In this document: one piece after another, positions 8,673 to 17,426 of the stretch
Position numbering within the stretch: the first letter of the stretch is position 1
Layout of the letters: each line of letters starts with the position of its first letter
Assembly: GCA_024636505.1 (NCBI GenBank)
Contig: JAGXGY010000027.1
Coordinates: 1-64,000, forward strand
From: Methylobacter sp.
GTDB taxonomy: Bacteria > Pseudomonadota > Gammaproteobacteria > Methylococcales > Methylomonadaceae
Direction: 5' to 3'
DNA length: 64,000 nt
The notes under the pieces: generated by a model
Databases searched by the model: none
What the model was told of the DNA's origin: nothing
What the model saw: only the letters and a program-made list of their open reading frames with translations
Position numbers and translations under genes: made by a program

Positions 8673-9116
8673 TTAAAGATTCGGTAAATATTGGGGAAGA
8701 TGTTGCCGGATATCGGCAGTACTCAACATGGTGATTTCTTTGTCGAGTTCAAAATGAACCCGTTTTTTAACCTGTTCAGACAGATGATTACGTAGTAAGC
8801 CAAGAAAAGAAGGTGAGGCAACAAGCAGCAGTTGCTCAAACCGGTTGGTATTGTGTGCGTCTTCCAGATATTGGGCAACGATATGTGCAAAATTGTCGGC
8901 TTCGTGTTTTTTCGGGTCGGTAGGTTGCTCAAAAGCATGGCCGCCCCCACCGACGCTTTTGATCTTTCCTGGCAGATCGGAAGTTATCTCCCGATCATGT
9001 AAGCGACTTTCGGTATGAGAAAAGTCTTCAATTTCCTCTAAAGGGGAGGCAGGCGTGTCGGCAGTAAAAATGCGTGCACGACTGCTGTCAGCAACGAGTA
9101 TCCAGGTTAATTTCAT
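8673..9116 (-). CDS. Host attachment protein family (baeRF/eRF1-like small protein)
   Basis: A 147-residue protein starting MKLTWILVADSSRARIF, the N-terminus typical of the Host_attach family, followed by the GGGGHAFEQPTDPKKHEADNF region and a C-terminal LLVASPSFLGLLRNHL strand-helix. The start at 9116 is chosen because it has a GAGGGAACC ribosome site and matches the family; longer in-frame extensions lack both. Some members help plant-pathogen attachment and the fold is related to peptide-release-factor domain 1, but the biochemical role is not established. Confidence 0.8.
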   Translation of the reverse strand: MKLTWILVADSSRARIFTADTPASPLEEIEDFSHTESRLHDREITSDLPGKIKSVGGGGHAFEQPTDPKKHEADNFAHIVAQYLEDAHNTNRFEQLLLVASPSFLGLLRNHLSEQVKKRVHFELDKEITMLSTADIRQHLPQYLPNL

Positions 9117-9270
9117 GATGGTTCCCTCAGTGATGATCCTGTTTAAAATATCCGGTTTTGTATTGTTGTTTGTAGGATAGATAAACCAAGTCCTGCAAAC
9201 AATAAGTAGTAATACCGAGGGAATAGGAGCGCGGTTAATGGTTTTGTGTTGATTGCTATGTTGGTCACGT

Positions 9271-9305
9271 TTGACATTCACCCCCAGCTAAAGCAGGGGG
9301 ATTCC
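9271..9305 (+). mobile_element. IS200/IS605-type end palindrome, opposite orientation
   Basis: TTGACATTCACCCCC, then AGCTAAAGC, then GGGGGATTCCT. This is the same terminal architecture as the reverse complement of the 112-139 end, with a perfect C5/G5 stem. No tnpA or tnpB is attached. Confidence 0.6.
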
Positions 9306-9732
9306 TTAGTATAGCCCTCCATGCCCGAAGGGGACGACTCTGAAAATCGTCTTGCTTCACGCCATCTCAGTTACCCTGATGGCAGGAGATACGCAGTAAC
9401 AGCGCACCCAACGGAAAAAATTATAGATGATAACCAAAACAAATCAAGAGCATCCTTACATCCCCCACCTAAAGGCATAGGTATCTACACAACTTTTTTG
9501 TATTATAAATACAATGAGTTACAAGTTGTCTTACTTCATTTTCTACTGGAGAGGGCTGGAGTGAAGAGAATAAAATCAAGTGGTTATATTTCACTTATCC
9601 CAACCTTCTTCCTCAATGAAGAAGAAGTCCATACTTGTGTAGATACTTATGACCTAAAGGAAGGGGCTTTACGGACTTTTTTGGTAAAATAGTCTGCCCC
9701 GCATAATAATCTAAATCAATTTTCTAATTCCC
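9306..9732. other. Gene-poor stretch with further IS-end relics in front of dnaE
   Basis: No convincing gene; one 123-codon frame is open but has no family resemblance and an odd composition. The stretch holds a hairpin (GCCATC...GATGGC, near 9360-9385) and two more degenerate element ends: TTACATCCCCCACCTAAAGG near 9456-9476, and GACCTAAAGGAAGGGGCTTT near 9652-9671. It looks like the remains of nested IS200/IS605-type or non-autonomous elements. The dnaE promoter must lie in its last part. Confidence 0.5.
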
Positions 9733-12700
9733 ATGCAGCCAGCTTTTGTCCATTTAAGACTCCATTCCGAATTCTCTCTGATTGACGGTATCGTCAAAAT
9801 TAAACCCTTGGTTAAGCGTTTGGCTGAGTTAAATATGCCTGCGGTAGCGGTTACCGAACATGCTAATTTGTTTTCGCTGGTCAAATTTTATAAAGCGTCG
9901 TTAGGGCAGGGCATCAAGGCGATAGCCGGTGCCGATGTATTGATTTTTAATCCCGAAGACCCTGCAACCCCGTACTGTTTGACCTTGCTGGTCAATAACC
10001 ATAGCGGTTACATCACGCTGACCGAGTTGATTTCAAAAGCCTATCAGGAAGGCCAGCATCAGGGTGTGCCGATGCTGCAGCGAGAGTGGCTGGTCGCCAA
10101 TCATCGTGGTTTGATTGCTCTGTCCGGCGCGATGAGCGGGGATATAGGTCGGGCGCTGTTAGCCGAAAACCCTGGTGCAGCCAAACGCTTGGCGGAATTT
10201 TGGGGAGGATTGTTTGAGCAATGCTTTTATCTGGAATTACAACGGGTCGGCAAACCCGATGAAGAGCGCTATATCGCCGCTGCGGTCGAGCTGGCCTTGG
10301 CAGCCGGTTTGCCGGTGGTGGCGACCAATGATGTGCGCTTTGTCCATCAACGGGACTTTGCGGCCCATGAGGTGCGGGTTTGCATCAATCAGAGCCGGGT
10401 GCTCGATGATAGTCGGCGCCCCAAAGATTACACCGAGCAGCAATATTTGCGTAGCATCGAGGAAATGCAGGCGCTGTTTGCCGATCTGCCCGAAGCCTTG
10501 GAAAATACCGTAGAAATCGCCAAACGCTGCAATTTAAAACTGACCTTGGGCGAGAACTTTCTGCCGGATTTTCCGGTGCCGGAAGGCATGAATCTGGGTG
10601 AGTTTATGGCCGATGAGGCCATGAAAGGCCTGGAACAGCGCTTGCAGCATTATCCTGCGGTGGGCAAAGGTACCGATGAGGAAAACCGGCGCGTTTATTA
10701 TCAGCGTCTGGATTTCGAGTTGAAGATGATCACCCAGATGGGTTTTCCCGGCTATTTCATGATTGTCGCCGACTTTATCCAGTGGGCGAAAAACAATCTG
10801 ATTCCGGTCGGGCCGGGACGGGGTTCGGGGGCGGGCTCGCTGGTGGCTTACGCACTTAAGATTACCGACCTTGATCCTATCGAATTCGACCTGTTGTTTG
10901 AGCGCTTTTTGAATCCCGAGCGGGTTTCGATGCCTGATTTCGACGTGGATTTTTGCATGGATCGCCGGGATGAGGTGATCGATTATGTCGCCCGTCATTA
11001 CGGCCGCGATCATGTCGCGCAGATCATCACTTACGGCTCGATGGCGGCCAAAGCGGTGATTCGCGATGTCGGCAGGGTACTGGGTTTCGGCTACGGTTTT
11101 GTCGATAGGCTGGCTAAGCTGGTGCCGTTTGAAATCGGTATGACGCTGACCAAAGCGTTAAAAGACAGCCCCGAACTGAAACAGCTTTACGATGCCGAAG
11201 AAGAGGTTAGGGCGCTGATCGATATGGCGCTGTCGTTGGAAGGCACGGCCAGAAACGCCGGAAAACATGCCGGCGGCGTGGTGATTTCGCCGACCAAGTT
11301 GACCGATTTTACGCCGTTGTATTGCGACCAGGATGGCAATAATCTGGTTACCCAGTTCGACAAGGACGATGTGGAAGCGGTCGGCCTAGTCAAATTCGAC
11401 TTTTTGGGACTGCGTACGCTGACCATTATCGATTGGGCGTTGCAGGATATTAATGCCAAACAACAGAAACTGGGCCAGCCGCCGGTCGATATAACCACCA
11501 TTCCCCGTGATGACGCCGCATCATACGAATTATTAAAAAACGCCCAGACCACCGCAGTGTTCCAGTTGGAATCGCGCGGCATGAAGGAGCTGATCAAAAA
11601 GCTGAAACCCGACTGCTTCGACGACATCATCGCGCTGGTGGCGCTGTTTCGTCCGGGGCCCCTGGAATCGGGCATGGTCGACGATTACATCAACGTCAAG
11701 CACGGCGCCAAAGCCGAATATGCGCATCCGTTGCTGGTACCGATTTTAAAGCCCACCAACGGCGTTATTTTGTACCAGGAGCAGGTGATGCAAATCGCCC
11801 GTGAAATGGCGCTGTACACGTTGGGCGGCGCGGACATGCTGCGCCGGGCGATGGGCAAGAAAAAACCGGAGGAAATGGCCAAGGAACGGGACAAATTTAC
11901 CGCCGGTGCCATCGAAAATCAGGTTGATGAAAAAATTGCCACTTACGTGTTCGATTTGATGGAAAAATTCGCCGGTTACGGTTTCAACAAATCGCATTCC
12001 GCCGCCTACGCGCTGGTCGCCTATCAGACCGCCTGGCTGAAAGCCCATTATCGGTCTGAGTTTATGGCGGCAGTGTTGTCTGCGGACATGGACAACACCG
12101 ACAAAGTGGTGATTCTGATTGAAGAATGCAAACAGATGAAGCTGGAAGTCTGTCCGCCGACTATCAACGTTTCCAAATACAAATTCACTGTTAATGATGA
12201 GGGTCATATCGTTTACGGATTGGGCGCGTTAAAGGGCGTGGGCGAGGCGGCCATCGAAGAGATGCTGATCGAGCGGCAAGCAAACGGGCCGTTTTCCGGC
12301 TTGTACGATTTATGCAAGCGGGTGGATTTGCGTAAATTCAACCGGCGGGTACTGGAGGCGTTGATACGGGCCGGGGCGTTTGACGAGTTCGACGATAACC
12401 GCGCCGGTCACTTGGCGGAATTGCCGACGGTATTAAAAGTCGCCGAGCAGTACGGAAAAATGGCGAAAACCGGACAGAACGATTTGTTCGGTTTGGCGGT
12501 TAATGCCGAAAATATCGACGATGTCCATGCTTATTCCACGGTGGTTGAGCCATGGTCGGAAAATGAGCGGCTGAATGCTGAAAAACTGGTCCTGGGTTTA
12601 TTTTTGACCGGACATCCGATCAACCAATACGAGGCTGAATTAAGACGGTTTACCCACGGAACCATAGCCTCGCTGTTGGGGACGGTGGAGCGCTCCAAAA

Positions 12701-13224
12701 GCCGGAAAATGGAGGCGCGAACCGCCGGTTTGGTTGTCGAAGTCCGCACCCGGCAGACCAAGAGCGGTAAAACCATGGGCTTTGCCACTATTGATGATCG
12801 AACCGGCAGACTTGAAATTGCAGTATTTGGTGATGTCTATGAAAAATATCGGGGTATTTTTTCCCGCGATAGCCTGTTGGTTGCCGAAGGAGCATTGGGT
12901 ATTGATGATTATTTGGGAACGTTACGCTTAACGGTAGAGAAGCTGTACAGCATGGAGCAGGCCAGGGAGGTTTTTGCCAGAAGCATTCAATTGGTGTGGC
13001 CGGCAGGCAATGAAGATCAAGGTCATGACTATGTTACGAAACTGATGGCTGCTCTGGAGCCTTTTAAGGGGGGAGGATGCCCGGTGAGTATCAGTTATAG
13101 CTCAACGGTCGCAAAGGCAAATCTGCAATTGGGTGATGCGTGGCGCGTCCATCCAACCGATGAATTGGTGGCGCGATTGAGAGCGTTGTCGGGAAGCGAA
13201 CCTGTAGAGGTTAGGTACGGGTGA
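9733..13224 (+). CDS. dnaE: DNA polymerase III alpha subunit (replicative polymerase)
   Basis: A 1163-residue catalytic subunit of the replicase. The N-terminal PHP domain begins HLRLHSEFSLIDG. The palm has PGRGSGAGSLVAYAL and the PDFDVDF motif near residue 401, which carries the two metal-binding aspartates. Fingers, a helix-hairpin-helix region and a C-terminal OB domain (GLVVEVRTRQTKSGK...) follow. Length equals the E. coli protein. The 3' end abuts the prophage: no host gene follows within the window. Confidence 0.98.
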   Translation: MQPAFVHLRLHSEFSLIDGIVKIKPLVKRLAELNMPAVAVTEHANLFSLVKFYKASLGQGIKAIAGADVLIFNPEDPATPYCLTLLVNNHSGYITLTELISKAYQEGQHQGVPMLQREWLVANHRGLIALSGAMSGDIGRALLAENPGAAKRLAEFWGGLFEQCFYLELQRVGKPDEERYIAAAVELALAAGLPVVATNDVRFVHQRDFAAHEVRVCINQSRVLDDSRRPKDYTEQQYLRSIEEMQALFADLPEALENTVEIAKRCNLKLTLGENFLPDFPVPEGMNLGEFMADEAMKGLEQRLQHYPAVGKGTDEENRRVYYQRLDFELKMITQMGFPGYFMIVADFIQWAKNNLIPVGPGRGSGAGSLVAYALKITDLDPIEFDLLFERFLNPERVSMPDFDVDFCMDRRDEVIDYVARHYGRDHVAQIITYGSMAAKAVIRDVGRVLGFGYGFVDRLAKLVPFEIGMTLTKALKDSPELKQLYDAEEEVRALIDMALSLEGTARNAGKHAGGVVISPTKLTDFTPLYCDQDGNNLVTQFDKDDVEAVGLVKFDFLGLRTLTIIDWALQDINAKQQKLGQPPVDITTIPRDDAASYELLKNAQTTAVFQLESRGMKELIKKLKPDCFDDIIALVALFRPGPLESGMVDDYINVKHGAKAEYAHPLLVPILKPTNGVILYQEQVMQIAREMALYTLGGADMLRRAMGKKKPEEMAKERDKFTAGAIENQVDEKIATYVFDLMEKFAGYGFNKSHSAAYALVAYQTAWLKAHYRSEFMAAVLSADMDNTDKVVILIEECKQMKLEVCPPTINVSKYKFTVNDEGHIVYGLGALKGVGEAAIEEMLIERQANGPFSGLYDLCKRVDLRKFNRRVLEALIRAGAFDEFDDNRAGHLAELPTVLKVAEQYGKMAKTGQNDLFGLAVNAENIDDVHAYSTVVEPWSENERLNAEKLVLGLFLTGHPINQYEAELRRFTHGTIASLLGTVERSKSRKMEARTAGLVVEVRTRQTKSGKTMGFATIDDRTGRLEIAVFGDVYEKYRGIFSRDSLLVAEGALGIDDYLGTLRLTVEKLYSMEQAREVFARSIQLVWPAGNEDQGHDYVTKLMAALEPFKGGGCPVSISYSSTVAKANLQLGDAWRVHPTDELVARLRALSGSEPVEVRYG

Positions 13225-13249
13225 GTGAAGGCTGACTGACAGGGAGTGA

Positions 13250-13345
13250 GATATTTAAAAGCCCTACCGTGAGATAAATGGAATGAATCGAAATGATACA
13301 GAACAAAACGAAACGAAAAAAATAAATTTACTTTCACATTACGCA
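13250..13345. other. Candidate terminal region of the Mu-like prophage
   Basis: Between dnaE and the first phage gene there is a run of related short motifs: read on the minus strand, TTTCGTTTCGTTTTG, TGTATCATTTCG and GATTCATTCC. Mu-type transposase sites at phage ends are built from similar CGAAA/TTTCG and TTCAT elements. No exact end or target duplication could be fixed by eye, so this is only a candidate. Confidence 0.35.
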
Positions 13346-13354
13346 AATAAAAAA

Positions 13355-13384
13355 ACGCCGTTTTAATCGCAAAAAAAACGGCGT
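13355..13384. terminator. Bidirectional intrinsic terminator between dnaE and dam
   Basis: A perfect 10-bp stem ACGCCGTTTT/AAAACGGCGT, with A/T runs on both sides, lies just downstream of the minus-strand dam gene and 130 bp after dnaE. It fits termination from both directions. Confidence 0.75.
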
Positions 13385-13390
13385 CGAAAT

Positions 13391-14149
13391 TTAAAAATTA
13401 GTGATGATCAACTCCTTTGCAGCTTTACCTTGCTTACCACCTACCGTATAAGTGATATCGACACTATCCATCGAAAGACCAGAAAAAACCTGCCGCATCT
13501 CGGGAATATCGTTAACCGATATAATCATGCTGCCATTGATTGATTTGGCTAGATCAGCCATCCTTTCGTATTGGCTAAATGCAAAATTAACACCATAACC
13601 CTCAGTCCCCCAGTACGGCGGGTCTAAGTAAAATAAAGTGTGCGGCCTGTCATACTTGATAATACAGTCATCCCACGCCAAATGCTCAATGTACACGCGG
13701 GATAACCGCAAATGAGCGGCAGACAACTCCTCTTCAATCCGTAGTAAATTAAGCCTGGGCGCGGTAGTCGTAGCCGTACCAAATGTCTGACCGGATACCT
13801 TACCGCCAAACGCCATTTTTTGCAGATAGAAAAACCTTGCTGCCCTTTGTATGTCAGTCAACGTTTCAACATGCGTCAGCTTTAGCCACTTATACATCTG
13901 ACGACTGACCAGCGACCACTTGAATTGCCGGACAAACTCCTCTAAATGATTCTGCACCACCCGATACAGATTAACCAATTCGCCGTTGATATCATTGATA
14001 ACCTCAACGCGAACCGGTTCTTTAATGAAGAACAGCGCGGCCCCACCTGCAAACGGCTCAACATAACATCGATGCATAGGAAACATTGGCAAGATGTATT
14101 TAGCCAAGCGCCGCTTGCCGCCTACCCAGGGAATAATTGGATTAGTCAT
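13391..14149 (-). CDS. Phage DNA adenine methyltransferase (D12/Dam class)
   Basis: A 252-residue N6-adenine methylase with the MTNPIIPWVGGKRRLAKYI N-terminus, AdoMet-binding EPFAGGAAL (31-39) and catalytic DPPY (176-179). It would modify adenines in phage and host DNA. Its ATG follows the com stop codon with no gap (TAA then ATG), so translation is likely coupled to com. In Mu, Com activates translation of the mom modification gene; here a methylase takes the place of mom. It is the last gene of the minus-strand phage unit, as mom is last in Mu. The recognition site cannot be read from sequence. Confidence 0.85.
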   Translation of the reverse strand: MTNPIIPWVGGKRRLAKYILPMFPMHRCYVEPFAGGAALFFIKEPVRVEVINDINGELVNLYRVVQNHLEEFVRQFKWSLVSRQMYKWLKLTHVETLTDIQRAARFFYLQKMAFGGKVSGQTFGTATTTAPRLNLLRIEEELSAAHLRLSRVYIEHLAWDDCIIKYDRPHTLFYLDPPYWGTEGYGVNFAFSQYERMADLAKSINGSMIISVNDIPEMRQVFSGLSMDSVDITYTVGGKQGKAAKELIITNF

Positions 14150-14308
14150 TTAAACCTCTTTATCGCTTGACGCTCTGGGCGTGCTGATGAGAGGCTCTAT
14201 GGCCTTCAGTTGATTCATTACCCCACATCGAGGGCACTTGATTGATAGCCAAATAAACTCAGCTTCAGCCAACTTCTTTCTGCAATGTCCACATCGCACT
14301 ATTTCCAT
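14150..14308 (-). CDS. com: Com-like zinc-finger translational regulator
   Basis: A 52-residue protein with two CxxC pairs: C6 and C9 (RCGHC), C25 and C28 (KCPRC). This layout, including the aromatic IWLSIKCPRC centre, matches the Mu Com family. Mu Com binds mom mRNA and opens its translation start. The gene ends immediately at the dam start codon, so a com-dam regulatory pair is suggested. It is short and easily missed. The 140 bp upstream hold an imperfect inverted repeat (CCATTAATAGTG ... CACTAATGG) that could be a regulatory hairpin. Confidence 0.75.
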   Translation of the reverse strand: MEIVRCGHCRKKLAEAEFIWLSIKCPRCGVMNQLKAIEPLISTPRASSDKEV

Positions 14309-14448
14309 TTTATCGAACTCGCGTGATAACCTAAGTCCGCTGTGTGCACAGCACGGTGCCTAGGCCAAACGCAGGCGCTTCCTGCTGAAGGTGGCCATTA
14401 ATAGTGTTACAGCACCACTAATGGTCGCACCGTCTTTCTCTCAAATAT

Positions 14449-14898
14449 TCATAAATCCAAATGACGCTGAATAATACTGAGAATCTCTGCCTTATCCGCG
14501 TCAGAGATACCCAGATAAGGACGGCCAGGAATATCACCCCATAAATTGGGGAACTCCGCTTTAGTGCCGCCGAACTGCATCATTGCCGCCTGATCTTTAT
14601 TACTGCCTATCAAAACGGCGAAATCACCATCTAGTTGATAACGGATAGTGTCCATCAATGAGCCAGTTACCCCAGTCAGCGGCCTATTGCCGGGTTTATG
14701 ATCCAGCGTAACCTGACTATTAGCCGCCCAATGCTCGCCATCAGGCCCGGTTGTAGTCTCAAACCGACGTTTGGTTTGTTCCGTCACCTCCTCGCCGATG
14801 TCAACCAGCGCCGGGCGAATATTGCCCGTCCGCTCCAACAGTCGATGCAGCGCCGCCATCACCTCGGCATCATCAAAAACAATATCAATATCAATCAT
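14449..14898 (-). CDS. G: Phage virion morphogenesis protein, Mu G-like (copy 1)
   Basis: A 149-residue protein of the Mu gpG/P2 S-like family, with the conserved MMQFGGTKAEFPNLWGDIPGR block and an LGISDADKAEI C-terminus. Family members assist joining or completion of heads and tails. A homologue with the same block lies at 33494 on the other strand. It overlaps F by 4 bp (ATGA type). Confidence 0.85.
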   Translation of the reverse strand: MIDIDIVFDDAEVMAALHRLLERTGNIRPALVDIGEEVTEQTKRRFETTTGPDGEHWAANSQVTLDHKPGNRPLTGVTGSLMDTIRYQLDGDFAVLIGSNKDQAAMMQFGGTKAEFPNLWGDIPGRPYLGISDADKAEILSIIQRHLDL

Positions 14899-15662
14899 CG
14901 CCTTACCAAATCCGCCGATAATGCATCGGCAATCGGTTTAGGGTAGCGCGATAGATCCGGCTTGTAAGCCGATGCGCCAGGCGCGTAATCCCAGCCGTAA
15001 TCAATGCCCTGTGGGATAGTGTGAACCTTGCCGTTGCGGTCGGTGTGCCTGTAAGTACCGTTATCCGGCGCGGCAATGCCTGGATATTCATCAGCTGTTA
15101 CCGCAGTGATCCGGCACCGACAGCCCCAGCCATTGGGCGTGAAATGAGTCGTCCACCACGGATCATCAAAACGCAGTACAGTACCCGACCACGCCAGATG
15201 CAACGGGCGCGGATGCATTACCGTATCGTTGTGCAGATACTTCCAGTACGGTCTACTCTTTAATAGGTCAGGATCATGCAACTGCGCCCAGCGACCAGCG
15301 TTATAGCTGCTGCTCAAATTAGTTTGATAGATAACCCGGGTACGCCAGTCGCGCTCGCCGTTGTAGCTCCAGCCGTGTTTTTTAACGATATCATCAAAGC
15401 GCTTGCGGAAGGCGTTGATGGTTTCGCCGTCTTGAATCGCGGCCAGCACCGCAGTAATTAAATCGGTCAACAACTCCGCCTTGGTTGCCCCGGCCACTAC
15501 AAACGCCCGGTCATGCGCCGCTGTTAAAATATCATCCCAGAATTGGGTAGGCAGATTCAGCTTGTCCTTAAAAAAAGCAATCTGCTCGACAAACGGCAAG
15601 GCAAAAACAGCCTGCATTGCCGCTGCATTTGCGGCGCTATCAAGTGGCGTTATCTCTGGCAT
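14895..15662 (-). CDS. F: Mu F-like head morphogenesis protein (gp30-type)
   Basis: A 255-residue minor head protein. Conserved blocks are TRVIYQTNLSSSYNAGRW, HNDTVMHPRPLHLAWSGTVL, FDDPWWTTHFTPNGWGCRCR and DYGWDYAPG. Mu F takes part in early head assembly with the portal. The central part (about 135-230) is duplicated, out of context, in the hybrid gene at 32259. The C-terminus is short and carries no extra domain. Confidence 0.88.
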   Translation of the reverse strand: MPEITPLDSAANAAAMQAVFALPFVEQIAFFKDKLNLPTQFWDDILTAAHDRAFVVAGATKAELLTDLITAVLAAIQDGETINAFRKRFDDIVKKHGWSYNGERDWRTRVIYQTNLSSSYNAGRWAQLHDPDLLKSRPYWKYLHNDTVMHPRPLHLAWSGTVLRFDDPWWTTHFTPNGWGCRCRITAVTADEYPGIAAPDNGTYRHTDRNGKVHTIPQGIDYGWDYAPGASAYKPDLSRYPKPIADALSADLVRR

Positions 15663-15799
15663 TTAGGTACTACCCCACCTTTAAATGCAATCCATACTGT
15701 CAGCATCGGCAGCACATTGATACAGACACGCCTGTTAAATATAGAGTAATGAGCACCAATCCAAAACGCACATGGATTGAATAAAACGCCAATTTTCAT
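15650..15799 (-). CDS. Small conserved phage protein between portal and F
   Basis: A 49-residue product (MKIGVLFNPCAFWIGAHYS..., C-terminus GGVVPKCQR). It starts one base after the portal stop, has a GAAGG ribosome site 8 bases upstream, and overlaps the F start by 13 bases, so it is packed into the operon. Similar short proteins (start MxIGLLFNP, WxGAHxS, NRRxCIN) occur in many tailed phages, to my recollection. Function unknown. Confidence 0.6.
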   Translation of the reverse strand: MKIGVLFNPCAFWIGAHYSIFNRRVCINVLPMLTVWIAFKGGVVPKCQR

Positions 15800-15800
15800 C

Positions 15801-17426
15801 TTAACGACCTTCACGTACATCAAACCGCCCGGCTAAATCCGCCGCAGCAAACGCCACACCCATCACTTTAGTCATTTTATCGGACGGCAAATGACCATAG
15901 CCATTAACCAGCGCCGCTTGGAACGCTTCCAGGCTATCAGCATCATTTAGCATATTTTGAATGCTATCCAGCCAAGCTTTTAGCGGATCAGCAGCATTAG
16001 CGGCCAGAAGCGCCGTATGCGCATCTACAGAATCATCCAACTGGGCAGGATTATCCACCCGCCCAGGTTGGCTCTGGGTAGCGGCAGCTATGTATTCTGA
16101 GGTCTTCGTAATTACACCGGCCAACCCAGTTGCAGCCTGACCGTCTTGCGCCGGAGCATTAGCACTACGCGATGGCTGCAAAATAGGCTCATCATCTTCA
16201 GGCTCCGGTATTTTTAGTTTTAAATTGACATAACGCAATGGAATCCTGGCTCCTGCATTAGCCAACTTGGGCAACGCATCGGCATACAACTGTAAATCGT
16301 CCGGCTCCTGAGTGTCGCTAACCCAGCTCGGACAACGATTATCCGCAAACAGCCCGTTCAGCATCGCCATCGGATAAACCAGATAACTACTCAGCGTTTG
16401 ATCCAACTGCGTCGCGTCATCGTCCCTAATATCCAGCCTGACCTCATTATGCACATCGCCCAGCGAGCGATTGCCGTTAGCGCCGGTCGAACTGGTCAGC
16501 GTACCGCCCAAAATAGCCTTGGACTGGCTGGCCTCGCACCAATTGACCATCGCCATAAACGAATCGGCATTGCCCAAGGCCATCACCTGCTGCAACTCCA
16601 GCTGCATCGTGTCGGGAATAATCCCCGCCGCATTGTGGCCGATACTCAGCACCGTGCGCAGCAGATCGCGCTTTTCTTTATCAGAGGCCGTCGGCGAATA
16701 TTTGCCCACCCGAATCGGCAAACCGTAAATTTCCAAAAACTCGGCCAGATCCCGCACCGAGTAATTTTTGTACAAATACGGCCAAGCCAGCGCCCGAAAC
16801 AAACCGGATCTGGCGATATACCCAGCCCTGGACTTATGAAAATGCGGAATCCAGCCGAACGGTTGCAGCGGTACTCCATATACCGTACCGCTATCGCGTA
16901 AATGCAAGGTATTGCGTTGATCCGGCGGCGTAATAAACCAGGTCGGCGAACGGTGCTCGACCTGATTAGGAAACCACAACCCCGCCGCAGTACGCCCCCA
17001 GCCCAGCTCGATACACGAATAGCCGTGACCGATCGCATCCAGCGCATCCATACGCAAATTGCCGATATCGAGCTCATCGGTAATCAGATCCTGCAATAGT
17101 TTAGTGTGCTTTTTTTCAGTTGCCGAAGCATCGCGCGGCGGCCGTAGCTCCCAGTCCAGTTTTTTGACCGCCATTTCCCGCTTGCTCAACTCAGCGCCGA
17201 TATGCGTATCTTTCTCGCGCATATCCATAAACAGCTCCGCTTGGGCCTGCAAATTACCCTGCTCAGCTTCAATAAACAGCGAGGCCAGACGTGCCGGAGT
17301 GAGTCCTTTAGACGGATGCTCGGCAAATTCGCGGTGCAATAGGGCCGACGTCGGCGAATCGGTCTGCCGCGCTTTAACGGCGGCCGGTGTCAGCTTCGAT
17401 ACCAGCCAATCTGTGATTAAACTCAT
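15801..17426 (-). CDS. Portal protein (DUF935, Mu gp29-like)
   Basis: A 541-residue portal protein. The family blocks KREMAVKKLDWELRPPRDA, GYSCIELGW, GLFRALAWPYLYKNYSVRD and KAILGGTLTSSTGANGNRSL are present. It forms the dodecameric DNA-entry vertex and docks the terminase encoded just upstream. It overlaps the terminase stop codon by one base. Confidence 0.92.
   Translation of the reverse strand: MSLITDWLVSKLTPAAVKARQTDSPTSALLHREFAEHPSKGLTPARLASLFIEAEQGNLQAQAELFMDMREKDTHIGAELSKREMAVKKLDWELRPPRDASATEKKHTKLLQDLITDELDIGNLRMDALDAIGHGYSCIELGWGRTAAGLWFPNQVEHRSPTWFITPPDQRNTLHLRDSGTVYGVPLQPFGWIPHFHKSRAGYIARSGLFRALAWPYLYKNYSVRDLAEFLEIYGLPIRVGKYSPTASDKEKRDLLRTVLSIGHNAAGIIPDTMQLELQQVMALGNADSFMAMVNWCEASQSKAILGGTLTSSTGANGNRSLGDVHNEVRLDIRDDDATQLDQTLSSYLVYPMAMLNGLFADNRCPSWVSDTQEPDDLQLYADALPKLANAGARIPLRYVNLKLKIPEPEDDEPILQPSRSANAPAQDGQAATGLAGVITKTSEYIAAATQSQPGRVDNPAQLDDSVDAHTALLAANAADPLKAWLDSIQNMLNDADSLEAFQAALVNGYGHLPSDKMTKVMGVAFAAADLAGRFDVREGR

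Noticed and set aside
9321-9692. 123-codon frame before dnaE
   Set aside because: Spans several IS-end hairpins, no family resemblance, no ribosome site; treated as relic DNA.
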